Both the position numbers and the translations under genes were made by a program. The notes beneath the pieces are model-generated. The model was not told the origin of the DNA. It was given only the letters and a program-made list of their open reading frames with translations, and made no database searches. A stretch of DNA of 64,000 bases. It comes from Bremerella volcania. Lineage in GTDB: Bacteria; Planctomycetota; Planctomycetia; Pirellulales; Pirellulaceae. The stretch is from the NCBI RefSeq assembly GCF_007748115.1, contig NZ_CP036289.1:4278001-4342000 (forward strand). The letters run 5' to 3'. Within the stretch, counting starts at the first letter, position 1; each line of letters begins with the position of its first letter. Below, in pieces: positions 35,338 to 43,823 of the stretch.

Positions 35338-37044
35338 TTGTCCGCCGAGTCGTCCTCCCCCGAGAATTCCAGTTTGGCTTCACTATTTGTCATCCAAGGC
35401 GACGACCAGGGACGCCGGTTCGAGTTGGCCCGAGACATGATCTCGATCGGTCGAGATCGCGGAAACGAGATCGTTCTGCACGACACCGAGATCTCTCGCC
35501 GGCATGCTGAAATCCGCATGAACAATGATGGTTTCATGCTGGTCGACCTGCAAAGCTCGAACGGCTGCTACGTCAATCAGAAGCGTATTACCGAGTGCCA
35601 GCTAACCCACGGCGATCGCCTGCAGTTGGGTCATACGCTGATGATCTTCACGCACACGGCGACCGCTCCGACGACACGCCCCATCAGCGTGAGCCTACAG
35701 GAACGCCATCGCGAAGGGTCGCGGATCATTCACTCGATTCGCCACGAGGAAGGAAGCCAGATCTTTCTCCCTTCGGAACTCCGCGAGCCAGGCGAATCGC
35801 AGCATCTGCAAGACAATCTACAGTTGATCTACGACACCGCCCTGGCGGTCAGCCGTACGCTCGACATCGATCAACTGCTCGACTACCTGCTGGGATTGAT
35901 CTTCAACTGGGTCGAGGCCGACCGCGCGTGTATCGTGCTGATCGACTCGCAAACCAAGCTACCTGAAGCCAAAGCGCAGCGCGTACGCGAAGGGCGTTCC
36001 GGGGTCGACGAATCGATCACCATCAGCCGCACGATTCTCGACTACGTGCTGACCAACCGCGAAGGGGTTCTCACTTCCGACGCTCAGGATGACCAGCGCT
36101 GGTCGCCGGAAGGGAGCATCATCAATAGCGGCGTGAACGAAGCGATCTGCGTGCCCATGCAAGGTCGCTACGGCATTGTCGGTGCCATTTATATCGATAC
36201 GTTCATCCCGCCGGACATGACTTCGTCCCCCGTCAAGTCGCGATTCACCGAAGAGCACCTGAAGCTGATGATCGCGATCGCCCACCAGGCAGCCTTGGCG
36301 GTGGAAGATACCCACTACTACTCGGCCGTGGTGCGCAGCGAACGACTTGCCGCCATGGGGCAGGCCGTGGCCGCCATTTCGCACCACGTGAAGAACATCC
36401 TGCAAGGGATTCACGGTGGTAGCTACATCATTGAAGAGGGAATCAAGTCGGGCAAGCTCGACGTCGTTCAGCATGGTTGGGGCATCGTTTCCCGCAACCA
36501 GGACCGTATTGCTCACCTGGTGATGGACATGCTTTCGTTCAGCAAGGAACGCGAGCCTGATCGCAGCAATGCTTCACTCAACGACGTGGTCGAAGACGTG
36601 GTCAACTTGATGCGAGCAAGGGCCAAGGAGCACGACGTCTTGCTCGAGTTCCGCCCCGATATCGACCTGCCGATGGGACTGTTCGACGAAGAAGGGATTC
36701 ACCGGGCAGCCTTGAACGTGGTCACCAACGCGATCGACGCGGTCAGCGAAGCCGAACAGCCGCGGGTAATCGTCTCGACCGAATTCCGTGAGGAAACTCG
36801 CGAACTCGTTTGCACGGTAGAAGACAACGGGCAAGGGATTCCGGCTGACATGCTGGAGAGAATCTTCTCGGCATTTGAATCGACCAAGGGAAATCGCGGC
36901 ACCGGGCTCGGCCTGCCCGTCACGAAGAAAATTCTGCAAGAACACGGCGGCGACGTGCTGGTCGAAAGCGAACCAGGAACCGGCACTAAGTTCGTGATGT
37001 ACTTCCCTTGGATCGCCGTTCCCACGGAAGAAACGCGGTATTAA
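35338..37044 (+). CDS. FHA-GAF sensor histidine kinase
   Basis: This 568-residue cytoplasmic kinase has no membrane segment. Residues about 12-105 form an FHA domain (SIGRDRGNEIVLHDTEISRR, then SSNGCYVNQKRI). About 155-320 is a GAF domain (IYDTALAVSRTLDIDQLLDY). The kinase core follows, with H-box ISHHVKNILQGIHGG, N-box VTNAIDAV, G1 DNGQGIP and G2 GTGLGLPVTKKI. FHA domains bind phosphothreonine, so this links Ser/Thr-kinase signalling to a histidine kinase (inference). The start is TTG 35338. No response regulator is adjacent. Confidence 0.9.
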   Translation: MSAESSSPENSSLASLFVIQGDDQGRRFELARDMISIGRDRGNEIVLHDTEISRRHAEIRMNNDGFMLVDLQSSNGCYVNQKRITECQLTHGDRLQLGHTLMIFTHTATAPTTRPISVSLQERHREGSRIIHSIRHEEGSQIFLPSELREPGESQHLQDNLQLIYDTALAVSRTLDIDQLLDYLLGLIFNWVEADRACIVLIDSQTKLPEAKAQRVREGRSGVDESITISRTILDYVLTNREGVLTSDAQDDQRWSPEGSIINSGVNEAICVPMQGRYGIVGAIYIDTFIPPDMTSSPVKSRFTEEHLKLMIAIAHQAALAVEDTHYYSAVVRSERLAAMGQAVAAISHHVKNILQGIHGGSYIIEEGIKSGKLDVVQHGWGIVSRNQDRIAHLVMDMLSFSKEREPDRSNASLNDVVEDVVNLMRARAKEHDVLLEFRPDIDLPMGLFDEEGIHRAALNVVTNAIDAVSEAEQPRVIVSTEFREETRELVCTVEDNGQGIPADMLERIFSAFESTKGNRGTGLGLPVTKKILQEHGGDVLVESEPGTGTKFVMYFPWIAVPTEETRY

Positions 37045-37055
37045 CACCCGGCTGG

Positions 37056-37721
37056 CTAACCTTGATACCCGGCCGGCTTCCCCACGAAAGGGTTGCCTTC
37101 AATCTCGTCACCGACGGTGGTGGCAGGGCCGTGTCCCGGCAAAATGATTGCATCTTCTGGCAGCGTGAAGATCTCTTCTTCGATCGCCCGCTTCAGGTCG
37201 GCGAAGCTGCCGTCGGGGAAATCGGTGCGTCCAATGCTTCCTCGGAACAAAACATCCCCCCCCAACACAATGGTCCGCGAACCATCCTTCACGATGAAGA
37301 TCACGTGCCCTACGCTGTGCCCTGGCGTCTCGCGAACCTCGAACTCGATCTCCGCGGCCGCGTAAATGTCCCCTCCCTTGACGGTTTCATCTTCTTCCGG
37401 GCTGATCAAAGCGAGACCAAACGGGGCACTCAAATTCTTCTCGGGATCGGTCAGTTTTTCGGCATCTTTGTAACCAATCACCAGAGGAGCATCCGGGTAC
37501 AACTGCTTCATCGTGCCGTTGCCGGCGATATGGTCGCTGTGCCCGTGCGTGTTGAGAATCGCGACCACTTCAAGTTTCCGCTCTTGAAGTACTTCGACGA
37601 TTTTTTCCGGCTCTAAACCGGGATCGACCACGACACATGACGCAAGCCCTTCTCGATAAAGGACATACGTATTTTCGTCGAAAGGTATACTGACGATGCG
37701 TAAAAAATTGATCTCAGCCAT
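37056..37721 (-). CDS. Metallo-beta-lactamase-fold hydrolase (glyoxalase II-like)
   Basis: I chose ATG 37721; the frame is open to 37841, but the extra residues do not fit the fold. The 221-residue protein has the MBL metal motif THGHSDHIAG (HxHxDH), a second His in TPGHSVGHVIF, then VLGGDVLFRGSIGRTD (metal Asp) and LPGHGPATTVGDE (last His). This set is typical of glyoxalase II-like or persulfide-dioxygenase-like MBL proteins. The substrate is not decided by sequence. It is convergent with the histidine-kinase gene, 11 nt apart. Confidence 0.87.
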   Translation of the reverse strand: MAEINFLRIVSIPFDENTYVLYREGLASCVVVDPGLEPEKIVEVLQERKLEVVAILNTHGHSDHIAGNGTMKQLYPDAPLVIGYKDAEKLTDPEKNLSAPFGLALISPEEDETVKGGDIYAAAEIEFEVRETPGHSVGHVIFIVKDGSRTIVLGGDVLFRGSIGRTDFPDGSFADLKRAIEEEIFTLPEDAIILPGHGPATTVGDEIEGNPFVGKPAGYQG

Positions 37722-38008
37722 TGGCGAAAGATCGCACTCCACTTTGCGGACAAAATTAGATACAGTGATTGCGCATGATAAACGATCTGACGAGATCTTG
37801 GTAATCTGTAAAACTTTGACGCTCGTTGGGAAGGTATTCATCTTGCCGGCATCAACATTGCGATAAGACGCTCTAGGGCATTCTATCGCTCATGTTGGCA
37901 AACAGAATTGCTAGCAATCGCCGCCTTGTCCAGCACGGCGAAACGTACTTTTCCTCGCACGGAAGCGAGTGAATCATATATAGACCGGAACAATAACGGA
38001 GATTGATC

Positions 38009-38911
38009 ATGACCAAGTCCCTCATTTCGCGTCGTACGCTGCTCGCTGGCGGTACGGCATTGGCCTGCGGGCTGACCCGGGCGACTTACGGTGAGGATCA
38101 ACGTCAGGGCCTGCGTGAGCCTGTTTATCGAGTTTCCAACCGTACCAACGGCCCAGTTCAGCAAGTCCAGCAGGTCGCTGCTCAGCATCCGCTGACCCCG
38201 GCATTGGAACTCGCCGAACGCGGGCTGCAGAACATCAATGCCCACATTCGCGACTACGAATGCACCCTGGTGAAGCGTGAACAGATCAACGGCAAGCTCG
38301 GCGATCAAGAGTTCATGTACACCAAGATCCGCAACGAACAGGTCGACCAAGGCGGCCGAGTCGTTACCCCGTTCAGCGTTTACATGTACTTCCTGAAGCC
38401 TTCGAGCGTGAAGGGTCGTGAAGTGCTGTACGTGAAGGGTCACAACAACGGCAACCTGATGGCTCACGAAGGGGGAGCGCTGTTGAAGCACGTGACCGTT
38501 TCGCTCGATCCGAACGGCACCCTGGCCATGCGTGGTCAGCGTTATCCGATCACTGACATCGGTATCAAGAACTTGATTGTACGTCTGATTGAAGTCGCCC
38601 AGCAGGACATGCAGTACGGCGAATGCGAAGTGAATTTCTACAACGGTGCCAAGATCAACGGTCGCGTTTGTACCGTGATCGAAGTGATTCACCCGGTGCC
38701 TCGCAAGAACTTCCGCTTCCACAAAGCTCACGTCTTCATCGACGACGAATTGCAAGTGCCGATTCGTTTCGCTTCATGGGACTGGCCAAAGCAACAAGGG
38801 GGCGAGCCTCCGATGCTCGAAGAGTACACCTACATGAATCTGAAGCTCAACAACGGTTTCACCGATGCTGACTTCGATCCGCATAACGAAAAGTACGGTT
38901 TTAACGTTTAA
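38009..38911 (+). CDS. DUF1571-family exported protein
   Basis: A 300-residue protein starting at ATG 38009, with CGGAG about 8 nt upstream. It has a Tat-like twin-arginine signal (SLISRRTLLAGGTALACG). The mature part carries the DUF1571 pattern: ALELAERGLQNINAHIRDYE, CTLVKREQINGKLGDQEFMY, then PFSVYMYFLKPSSVKGREVL and a conserved VFIDDELQVPIRFASWDWP. The family is frequent in planctomycetes and its function is not established. It is monocistronic, ending at a strong terminator. Confidence 0.82.
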   Translation: MTKSLISRRTLLAGGTALACGLTRATYGEDQRQGLREPVYRVSNRTNGPVQQVQQVAAQHPLTPALELAERGLQNINAHIRDYECTLVKREQINGKLGDQEFMYTKIRNEQVDQGGRVVTPFSVYMYFLKPSSVKGREVLYVKGHNNGNLMAHEGGALLKHVTVSLDPNGTLAMRGQRYPITDIGIKNLIVRLIEVAQQDMQYGECEVNFYNGAKINGRVCTVIEVIHPVPRKNFRFHKAHVFIDDELQVPIRFASWDWPKQQGGEPPMLEEYTYMNLKLNNGFTDADFDPHNEKYGFNV

Positions 38912-38940
38912 AACGATTAACCGACTTCCGCAAACCAGTG

Positions 38941-38970
38941 AATCCCGGTCGATTACGGCCGGGATTTTTT
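38941..38970 (+). terminator. Intrinsic terminator after the DUF1571 gene
   Basis: AATCCCGGTC (38941-38950) pairs with GGCCGGGATT (38957-38966; one T-G wobble) around GATTAC, followed by TTTTTT. Confidence 0.85.
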
Positions 38971-39051
38971 GTTGGGCACCCATCAGTAATTAGGATTAGG
39001 AATACCACCCACGTCAGTGGTTACCGATCGAATGCCCCAGCAAATGTCCCC

Positions 39052-40125
39052 ATGAACGTTGAACTCCGAACCGGAAGTGCCCTGACGCCGGAAGACCTGG
39101 CTGCCTGGAAGTCGATCCTGGCCAGCAATCCTACGCTCGACAGTGGTTACTATCGCCCCGAACTTACCCTCGCCGCAGCGCGCGTACGCAGCGACGTGGA
39201 AGTCGCGATCGTTACCGATGGCGGCCAGGCTCGCGCCTTCTTCCCCTTTCAGCGCGGCGACAACCACTGTGCCACCGCCATCACCGGCCGCCTATCCGAA
39301 TTCCACGGGATGATCGTCCCGCAAGACTTTCAGTTGGACCTCCGCGAGATCGTCAAAGCGTGCGGGATTCGCTCGTGGCGATTCGATCACGCCCCGATCT
39401 GGCGAAAGGAACTCGAGCCATTTGCCTGGGCTCGCTCCGAGTCCCCCTTCATGGATCTCACCGGCGGCTACGACGCCTACACCGAAAAGCTCCGCGAGCG
39501 CGGCTCTTCCGCCATCAAGCAGACGCAGCGAAAACAACGCAAGCTGGCCCGCGAAGTTGGACCGCTGCGGTTTGAATACGACACCGATGCACCCGAAGCC
39601 TGGGACGCATTGGTGACGTGGAAGTCAGAGCAATACGTACGTACCAACACGCTCGATATCTTCCTCTACGACTGGGTGCACGACCTGCTGCAAACCATCC
39701 GGGCAGAAAAGAGTCCTGATTTCTCGGCTCCGCTATCGGCGCTATGGGCCGGCGATCAACTCGCGGCTGTCCACCTGGGGCTCGCCAGTAGCACGGCCAT
39801 GCAGATCTGGTTCCCGGCCTATAACCGAGAACTGCAACCCTATTCGCCGGGGCTGGTGATTCTGTTGGAACTCGCTTCCGCGGCTGCACAGCAGGGCATC
39901 AAGCGGATCGACTTCGGCAAAGGAGAGGAACGCTACAAGTACGAGTTCTCGACCGACGTGCTTCCCCTCCTGGAAGGTGGCGTCGACTTCCGCTTCGCCA
40001 TGCCCACGATCCTGGCCAGTTGGAACAAGCTGAATCAAGCTATCCGGCGTTCCCCGTGGCGAAAACAACTGGAAGCCCCGATCCTGGCGACACGGCGCTT
40101 CCGCCAGTGGCTGGCGTTTCGATAA
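39052..40125 (+). CDS. GNAT-fold acyltransferase of the BioF2/CelD type
   Basis: This 357-residue protein has the split-GNAT pattern of BioF2-like/CelD proteins. AAARVRSDVEVAIVTDGGQA gives the first strands and SPFMDLTGGYDAYTEKLRER follows. SSAIKQTQRKQRKLAREVG is the characteristic KxxR-type helix, and PYSPGLVILLELASAAAQQG, IKRIDFGKGEERYKYEFS close the acyl-CoA site. Members act in exopolysaccharide or cell-wall modification by acyl transfer. ATG 39052 was chosen because the first 38 residues of the longer frame do not look like protein. Confidence 0.75.
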   Translation: MNVELRTGSALTPEDLAAWKSILASNPTLDSGYYRPELTLAAARVRSDVEVAIVTDGGQARAFFPFQRGDNHCATAITGRLSEFHGMIVPQDFQLDLREIVKACGIRSWRFDHAPIWRKELEPFAWARSESPFMDLTGGYDAYTEKLRERGSSAIKQTQRKQRKLAREVGPLRFEYDTDAPEAWDALVTWKSEQYVRTNTLDIFLYDWVHDLLQTIRAEKSPDFSAPLSALWAGDQLAAVHLGLASSTAMQIWFPAYNRELQPYSPGLVILLELASAAAQQGIKRIDFGKGEERYKYEFSTDVLPLLEGGVDFRFAMPTILASWNKLNQAIRRSPWRKQLEAPILATRRFRQWLAFR

Positions 40126-40128
40126 CGA

Positions 40129-41223
40129 CTACGACTCGATATCGACTTCTTCGGCGTGGTACGATTGACGCACCCACCACACGCTCAACGTCATCAGGCC
40201 TATCACGATGACCGCCGTGACCAGAAACAGGCTGAATCCCTGGACTTCGCCCGCCTCTTCATGCTTGGGAATCAGGGCGGCGAAGTCGATCGACGCGGCT
40301 CGAATTAGTTCTCGGACGACCGCACCACAAAACAGCATCCCTGCGAGAAGCCCCAGGCGAAGACCAATCCAACTGCGACTGGTGGCCATCGTACCGGAGT
40401 CCCAGAGGGCGATCTGCCCAGCCCACAACAGAAAGCCGAGACCTAACCACAGATATCCAGAGCCACTGTTCACCGCGGAGAAGCCAGGGATCGAAACACC
40501 TATGGCCGTTAGGGACGCTATGGCGAATACCCCCAGCCCGGCGAGCGCGAACCAGCGCAGCCAACCGACGGTCGGCAAGTCCTCGTCGGTCGCGGTTCCT
40601 TCGCGAAGATAGGCCAGTTGGGCCGTCACGATCGATGCCATACTGACAAAGGCCACGCTCAGCCAGACGAGCGAGCGGGAAACCACTTGGATGGCTGCCA
40701 GCGGCAACACGCCACTGGCGAACGCCTCGGGCCACGCTTCCACCTGGCTCGACACCAAATGATTCGCCGTCCAGCAAAACCCAATGAAAACAAACAGGCC
40801 GGCATTCACCGCCGCGACCAGCGCCCGCTGCCACCAGGTGAGCCGCTCGAACCACTTACTCTTGAGAACATACAGCAAATAGAATGCGGCAATCAGTGTC
40901 GGGATGACCACCATCCAGCGCCATCCCAACAGCAAATTCGCGGTGTAGAAGTGGTGCGGTACGAGAATCTGCACGAATAACAGCGGTGCGACACCAAAGG
41001 TAATCGCGGCACTCAGGCCAAACGGCATCCAGTCGCGCAGCACCCGGATCACGGGGTTCGCAAGCAACGACTCGTTGTCGGTGCGATACCAGATGCTGGC
41101 CCCCACAATCGTCAGGCAGCCGGCCACCACGAAGTGCATCGAAAGGTGATGCGTGACGAAGGTCGCCAGGTAAAGCAGCATGTACGTCAGCGACGTCATG
41201 GGCAAGTCGAAGGGGAATGGCAT
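40129..41223 (-). CDS. Membrane subunit of a cytochrome bd-like oxidoreductase
   Basis: A 364-residue protein with about nine hydrophobic helices. The first (YMLLYLATFVTHHLSMHFVV) carries a His cluster like the haem-binding helix of CydA-type subunits. It starts 1 nt downstream of the stop of the fused cytochrome bd/c subunit, so the two genes form an operon and probably one complex. The assignment rests on helix pattern and partner, not on a conserved signature. It may act as the second quinol/haem subunit of an oxidase or of a related electron-transfer complex. Confidence 0.6.
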   Translation of the reverse strand: MPFPFDLPMTSLTYMLLYLATFVTHHLSMHFVVAGCLTIVGASIWYRTDNESLLANPVIRVLRDWMPFGLSAAITFGVAPLLFVQILVPHHFYTANLLLGWRWMVVIPTLIAAFYLLYVLKSKWFERLTWWQRALVAAVNAGLFVFIGFCWTANHLVSSQVEAWPEAFASGVLPLAAIQVVSRSLVWLSVAFVSMASIVTAQLAYLREGTATDEDLPTVGWLRWFALAGLGVFAIASLTAIGVSIPGFSAVNSGSGYLWLGLGFLLWAGQIALWDSGTMATSRSWIGLRLGLLAGMLFCGAVVRELIRAASIDFAALIPKHEEAGEVQGFSLFLVTAVIVIGLMTLSVWWVRQSYHAEEVDIES

Positions 41224-41224
41224 G

Positions 41225-42646
41225 TTAGCGGTGCCCCTTCATCACGACGTCCGAACGTTGGTGCAGCCCCGACGTGGGCTCAGTACCAGCCGCGTCCAGC
41301 CATTTTTGAATATTGGCCAAGGCTTCCTCATCCAAAGGTGCTTCCGCCGCGCTGTCATCCCCATGCTCGACCCACTTCAGGTAGCGGACCAGCGATTCCA
41401 GTTCCTCGGGCGTGCCGGCGAACGGGGGCATGAACGGCTTGGTGTGCTGCAGTTTGGCGAAGTTCATTCGCATCTGTTCTTCGTCCCACGTCTTGGTCAA
41501 ATCGGTCACCCCATTGATGCCGACCACCGTATGGCACACGGCACACTGCCGACGAAAGACCTTCGCCCCGCGGGTCGTGATTTCGCCGGCCACTTTCGTC
41601 CCTTCAGTCAGTGGGTACGGGTCGTTGGCCAGGCAGCCGTCCTTGCGCATCTGGGCGACCTCGTCGGGAAAGATTCCGTTGGAATACATCCAGTAGCGAA
41701 TCGAGTAAGGCTTCCGCGAGCCCTCGCGAACGAACTCGCCGCCAGCAGTCGCCCCGAAGGCCAACATCAACAGTAGCGTGGCCGTCGCGCCGTTGATGTA
41801 CAGCTTCTGCAGAAACATGCCGATGAACGCATACCCACCGATCGCGAGCGACGCCCCGACCGAGATGTTCATGAACAACGTCATCGCCGGGCTGCCGCCG
41901 GTAATCCAACCGCGGCTATCTTCCGGCATGGCCAGCATGAACCAGCCACCCAGGATCGGCATCAACACCATCGGCACCAAAAGGTGAGCCGCGTAGTTGA
42001 TCAGCGTGCGTTTCTCTTCCTGATCGAGCTTGGTCATCGTGTTCACCACGATGCAGGCCACCAGCCCGGCGAGCGTCAGCGCGACGATCGTCCGGAAAAA
42101 CAAACTCGGCCAGAACGTTGGATTGAAGAACCCGGCAACGATCCAGTGATCATCGATCCAACCGCCTGGGGTGAGTTGCCAACTGATGATGCCGTTGATC
42201 AAAAACAAGCTCATCCAGGCCGCAAACGCGTACATGCCCAGCAGTTTCAAGCAAGCCGCATCGCTGATGTTGCGGTGATACCGGTAGAAGAGATATCCGG
42301 CGAAGATTTCCAGTAGAAAAAAGAGGTACTCCGTCGCCCAGATCCAATGAAAATTGCGAATCATCTCGCCAATCGTGGGGGCACTGACCTGGATCGCCGT
42401 GAACCAGATACCCACCCCCGTGACGGCACCGGCGACGAAGCTGATCAGCACCAGCCACTTGAAATAGCCATGCACGAATAGCCGCGCATTGGGGCAACGG
42501 CCGGTCATCGCCAGCCATTGGAAATAACACAGCAGCATCCCCCCGCCCACCGCAAACTGGGCGAGAAACACATGGACGACCGCCACGATCGCCATCAATA
42601 TCCCTGGCATCAGCGGATCGTATTGATTGACCGGAAAGACTTCCAT
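41225..42646 (-). CDS. CydA-like membrane subunit fused to a C-terminal cytochrome c domain
   Basis: This 473-residue protein has about nine membrane helices in the first 320 residues. They include CydA-like features: an early His helix (VVHVFLAQFAVGGGMLLCYF), an acidic/aromatic helix (IWATEYLFFLLEIFAGYLFY) and GITSWQLTPGGW-like loops. The last about 120 residues form a monohaem cytochrome c domain with CAVCHTV and a MPPFAGTPEEL Met-ligand loop. Such bd-type proteins with fused c haem belong to a broad superfamily of quinol- or c-linked oxidoreductases. The electron acceptor is not determined by sequence. The partner gene lies 1 nt downstream. Confidence 0.72.
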   Translation of the reverse strand: MEVFPVNQYDPLMPGILMAIVAVVHVFLAQFAVGGGMLLCYFQWLAMTGRCPNARLFVHGYFKWLVLISFVAGAVTGVGIWFTAIQVSAPTIGEMIRNFHWIWATEYLFFLLEIFAGYLFYRYHRNISDAACLKLLGMYAFAAWMSLFLINGIISWQLTPGGWIDDHWIVAGFFNPTFWPSLFFRTIVALTLAGLVACIVVNTMTKLDQEEKRTLINYAAHLLVPMVLMPILGGWFMLAMPEDSRGWITGGSPAMTLFMNISVGASLAIGGYAFIGMFLQKLYINGATATLLLMLAFGATAGGEFVREGSRKPYSIRYWMYSNGIFPDEVAQMRKDGCLANDPYPLTEGTKVAGEITTRGAKVFRRQCAVCHTVVGINGVTDLTKTWDEEQMRMNFAKLQHTKPFMPPFAGTPEELESLVRYLKWVEHGDDSAAEAPLDEEALANIQKWLDAAGTEPTSGLHQRSDVVMKGHR

Positions 42647-42865
42647 CGTCTTGAAGAATCCTCATGCGTGTTGTCAATCGAGCGGGTATTTCTTCTTGTA
42701 CCTTATAAGCAGGGGATGAAGAAGCCCGTGCGGCATATTGTCGCAGTAGAAGATTGCGGACGAAATATCCGATCGCCGATTCGATTCACCTTCGGCAAAA
42801 AGCGTTCCTCCAATACGCTATAGCTTAGGCGCAAGAATCACCATCGGACTACCCGGAGTTCGAGT

Positions 42866-43084
42866 ATGGCAGAGTTTCTTCACTTGAAGACGGAAGATGG
42901 CGAAGTTTACATGGTCAATTTAGATCATGTCCATCACGTACACGAAAACCCAAATACGAATCGGGGTTATGTCAGGATGACCAATCGAGCGGGTGTAGTA
43001 GATCTCACCGTCGTGATTGGAGAGTCACAACGTCGTGAGATTATGAAGTTCTTCGAGTGGAAATGCCTTAATCGCGATTTCTAG
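42866..43084 (+). CDS. Small protein of unknown function (72 aa)
   Basis: A 72-residue, probably cytoplasmic protein with mixed strand and helix content (FLHLKTEDGEVYMVNLDHVH, then AGVVDLTVVIGESQRREIMK). His-rich in the middle (HVHHVHEN). It has no recognised domain. A GGAG about 11 nt upstream of the ATG and balanced composition support it as real. It lies between the divergent bd-like operon and the convergent secretin-like cluster. Confidence 0.6.
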   Translation: MAEFLHLKTEDGEVYMVNLDHVHHVHENPNTNRGYVRMTNRAGVVDLTVVIGESQRREIMKFFEWKCLNRDF

Positions 43085-43113
43085 CGGTGCATCATCATCG
43101 CCAATCACCTTGC

Positions 43114-43740
43114 CTAACGCGAGACCCTCGCAATCACCAACAACAGCGTCTGCACGTGAGCATCCTTGTGGCTGCGTGACATGATGATGCTGGCCTCGTT
43201 GTCGTTGACCAGCGTGTTCGAGGTCATCTCGGTTTGTTCCCGCTCGCGGGGTGGATGATGACCGGAGACGATCATCGGGACTTCGCTGAGGACCGTCACG
43301 CCGAGCCCGAACCGTTCTTCATCGAGGATCCACGGCACGGCGGTCACTTTGGTTTGGGCCGCTGGAATCGTCGAGCTACCACGATGCGAGTCGTGCCCGC
43401 CAGCAAATGCCGTGGCGAAATTGACGCGTTGTTCCAGGTCGGGGAACGTATGCTGCGTGTAGGCATCGATCGCGGAGGCTAGTGAGTCTCTTTCTTTGGG
43501 TAGCAGGCGGCCAATAGCGCCCTGCAGCACGCTCCATGGCTTCGACTCATGAGACTTCACGGCCGAAGCTATGTCGGATAGCAGGTCTTCGTCAAAACCT
43601 CCTTGCCGCGTATCGGCCGCGAGGGTTACCACCATAATCTCCAAACTGATCTTGGAAGGATTCGCCGGCTTGGCAGTCTGAGCCCAAGCGGATGGAGTGA
43701 GAAAGAACACGAACAGCAGTGCCGTCAGTCGCCAGAACAT
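43114..43740 (-). CDS. Secretin-like exported protein (208 aa), third of three tandem paralogues
   Basis: I chose ATG 43740 with AGGAT about 6 nt upstream; a signal peptide follows (FWRLTALLFVFFLTPSAWA). The mature protein opens with a secretin-type strand (ISLEIMVVTLAAD), a helical middle and AVPWILDEERFGLGVTVLSE. It closes with the strand pair ASIIMSRSHKDAHVQTLLLV. These match the order of the secretin fold's short beta domain, but the protein is too short for a pore-forming secretin. It lies 84 nt after the EF-hand paralogue on the same strand. Confidence 0.6.
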   Translation of the reverse strand: MFWRLTALLFVFFLTPSAWAQTAKPANPSKISLEIMVVTLAADTRQGGFDEDLLSDIASAVKSHESKPWSVLQGAIGRLLPKERDSLASAIDAYTQHTFPDLEQRVNFATAFAGGHDSHRGSSTIPAAQTKVTAVPWILDEERFGLGVTVLSEVPMIVSGHHPPREREQTEMTSNTLVNDNEASIIMSRSHKDAHVQTLLLVIARVSR

Positions 43741-43823
43741 GATCATCCTTTCGAGCAGCCAAGGGAGAAAAGTAATGCCCATCAACTAGGACGAATGCCA
43801 GCGGCTGATGGTTTTCTGGCGAA

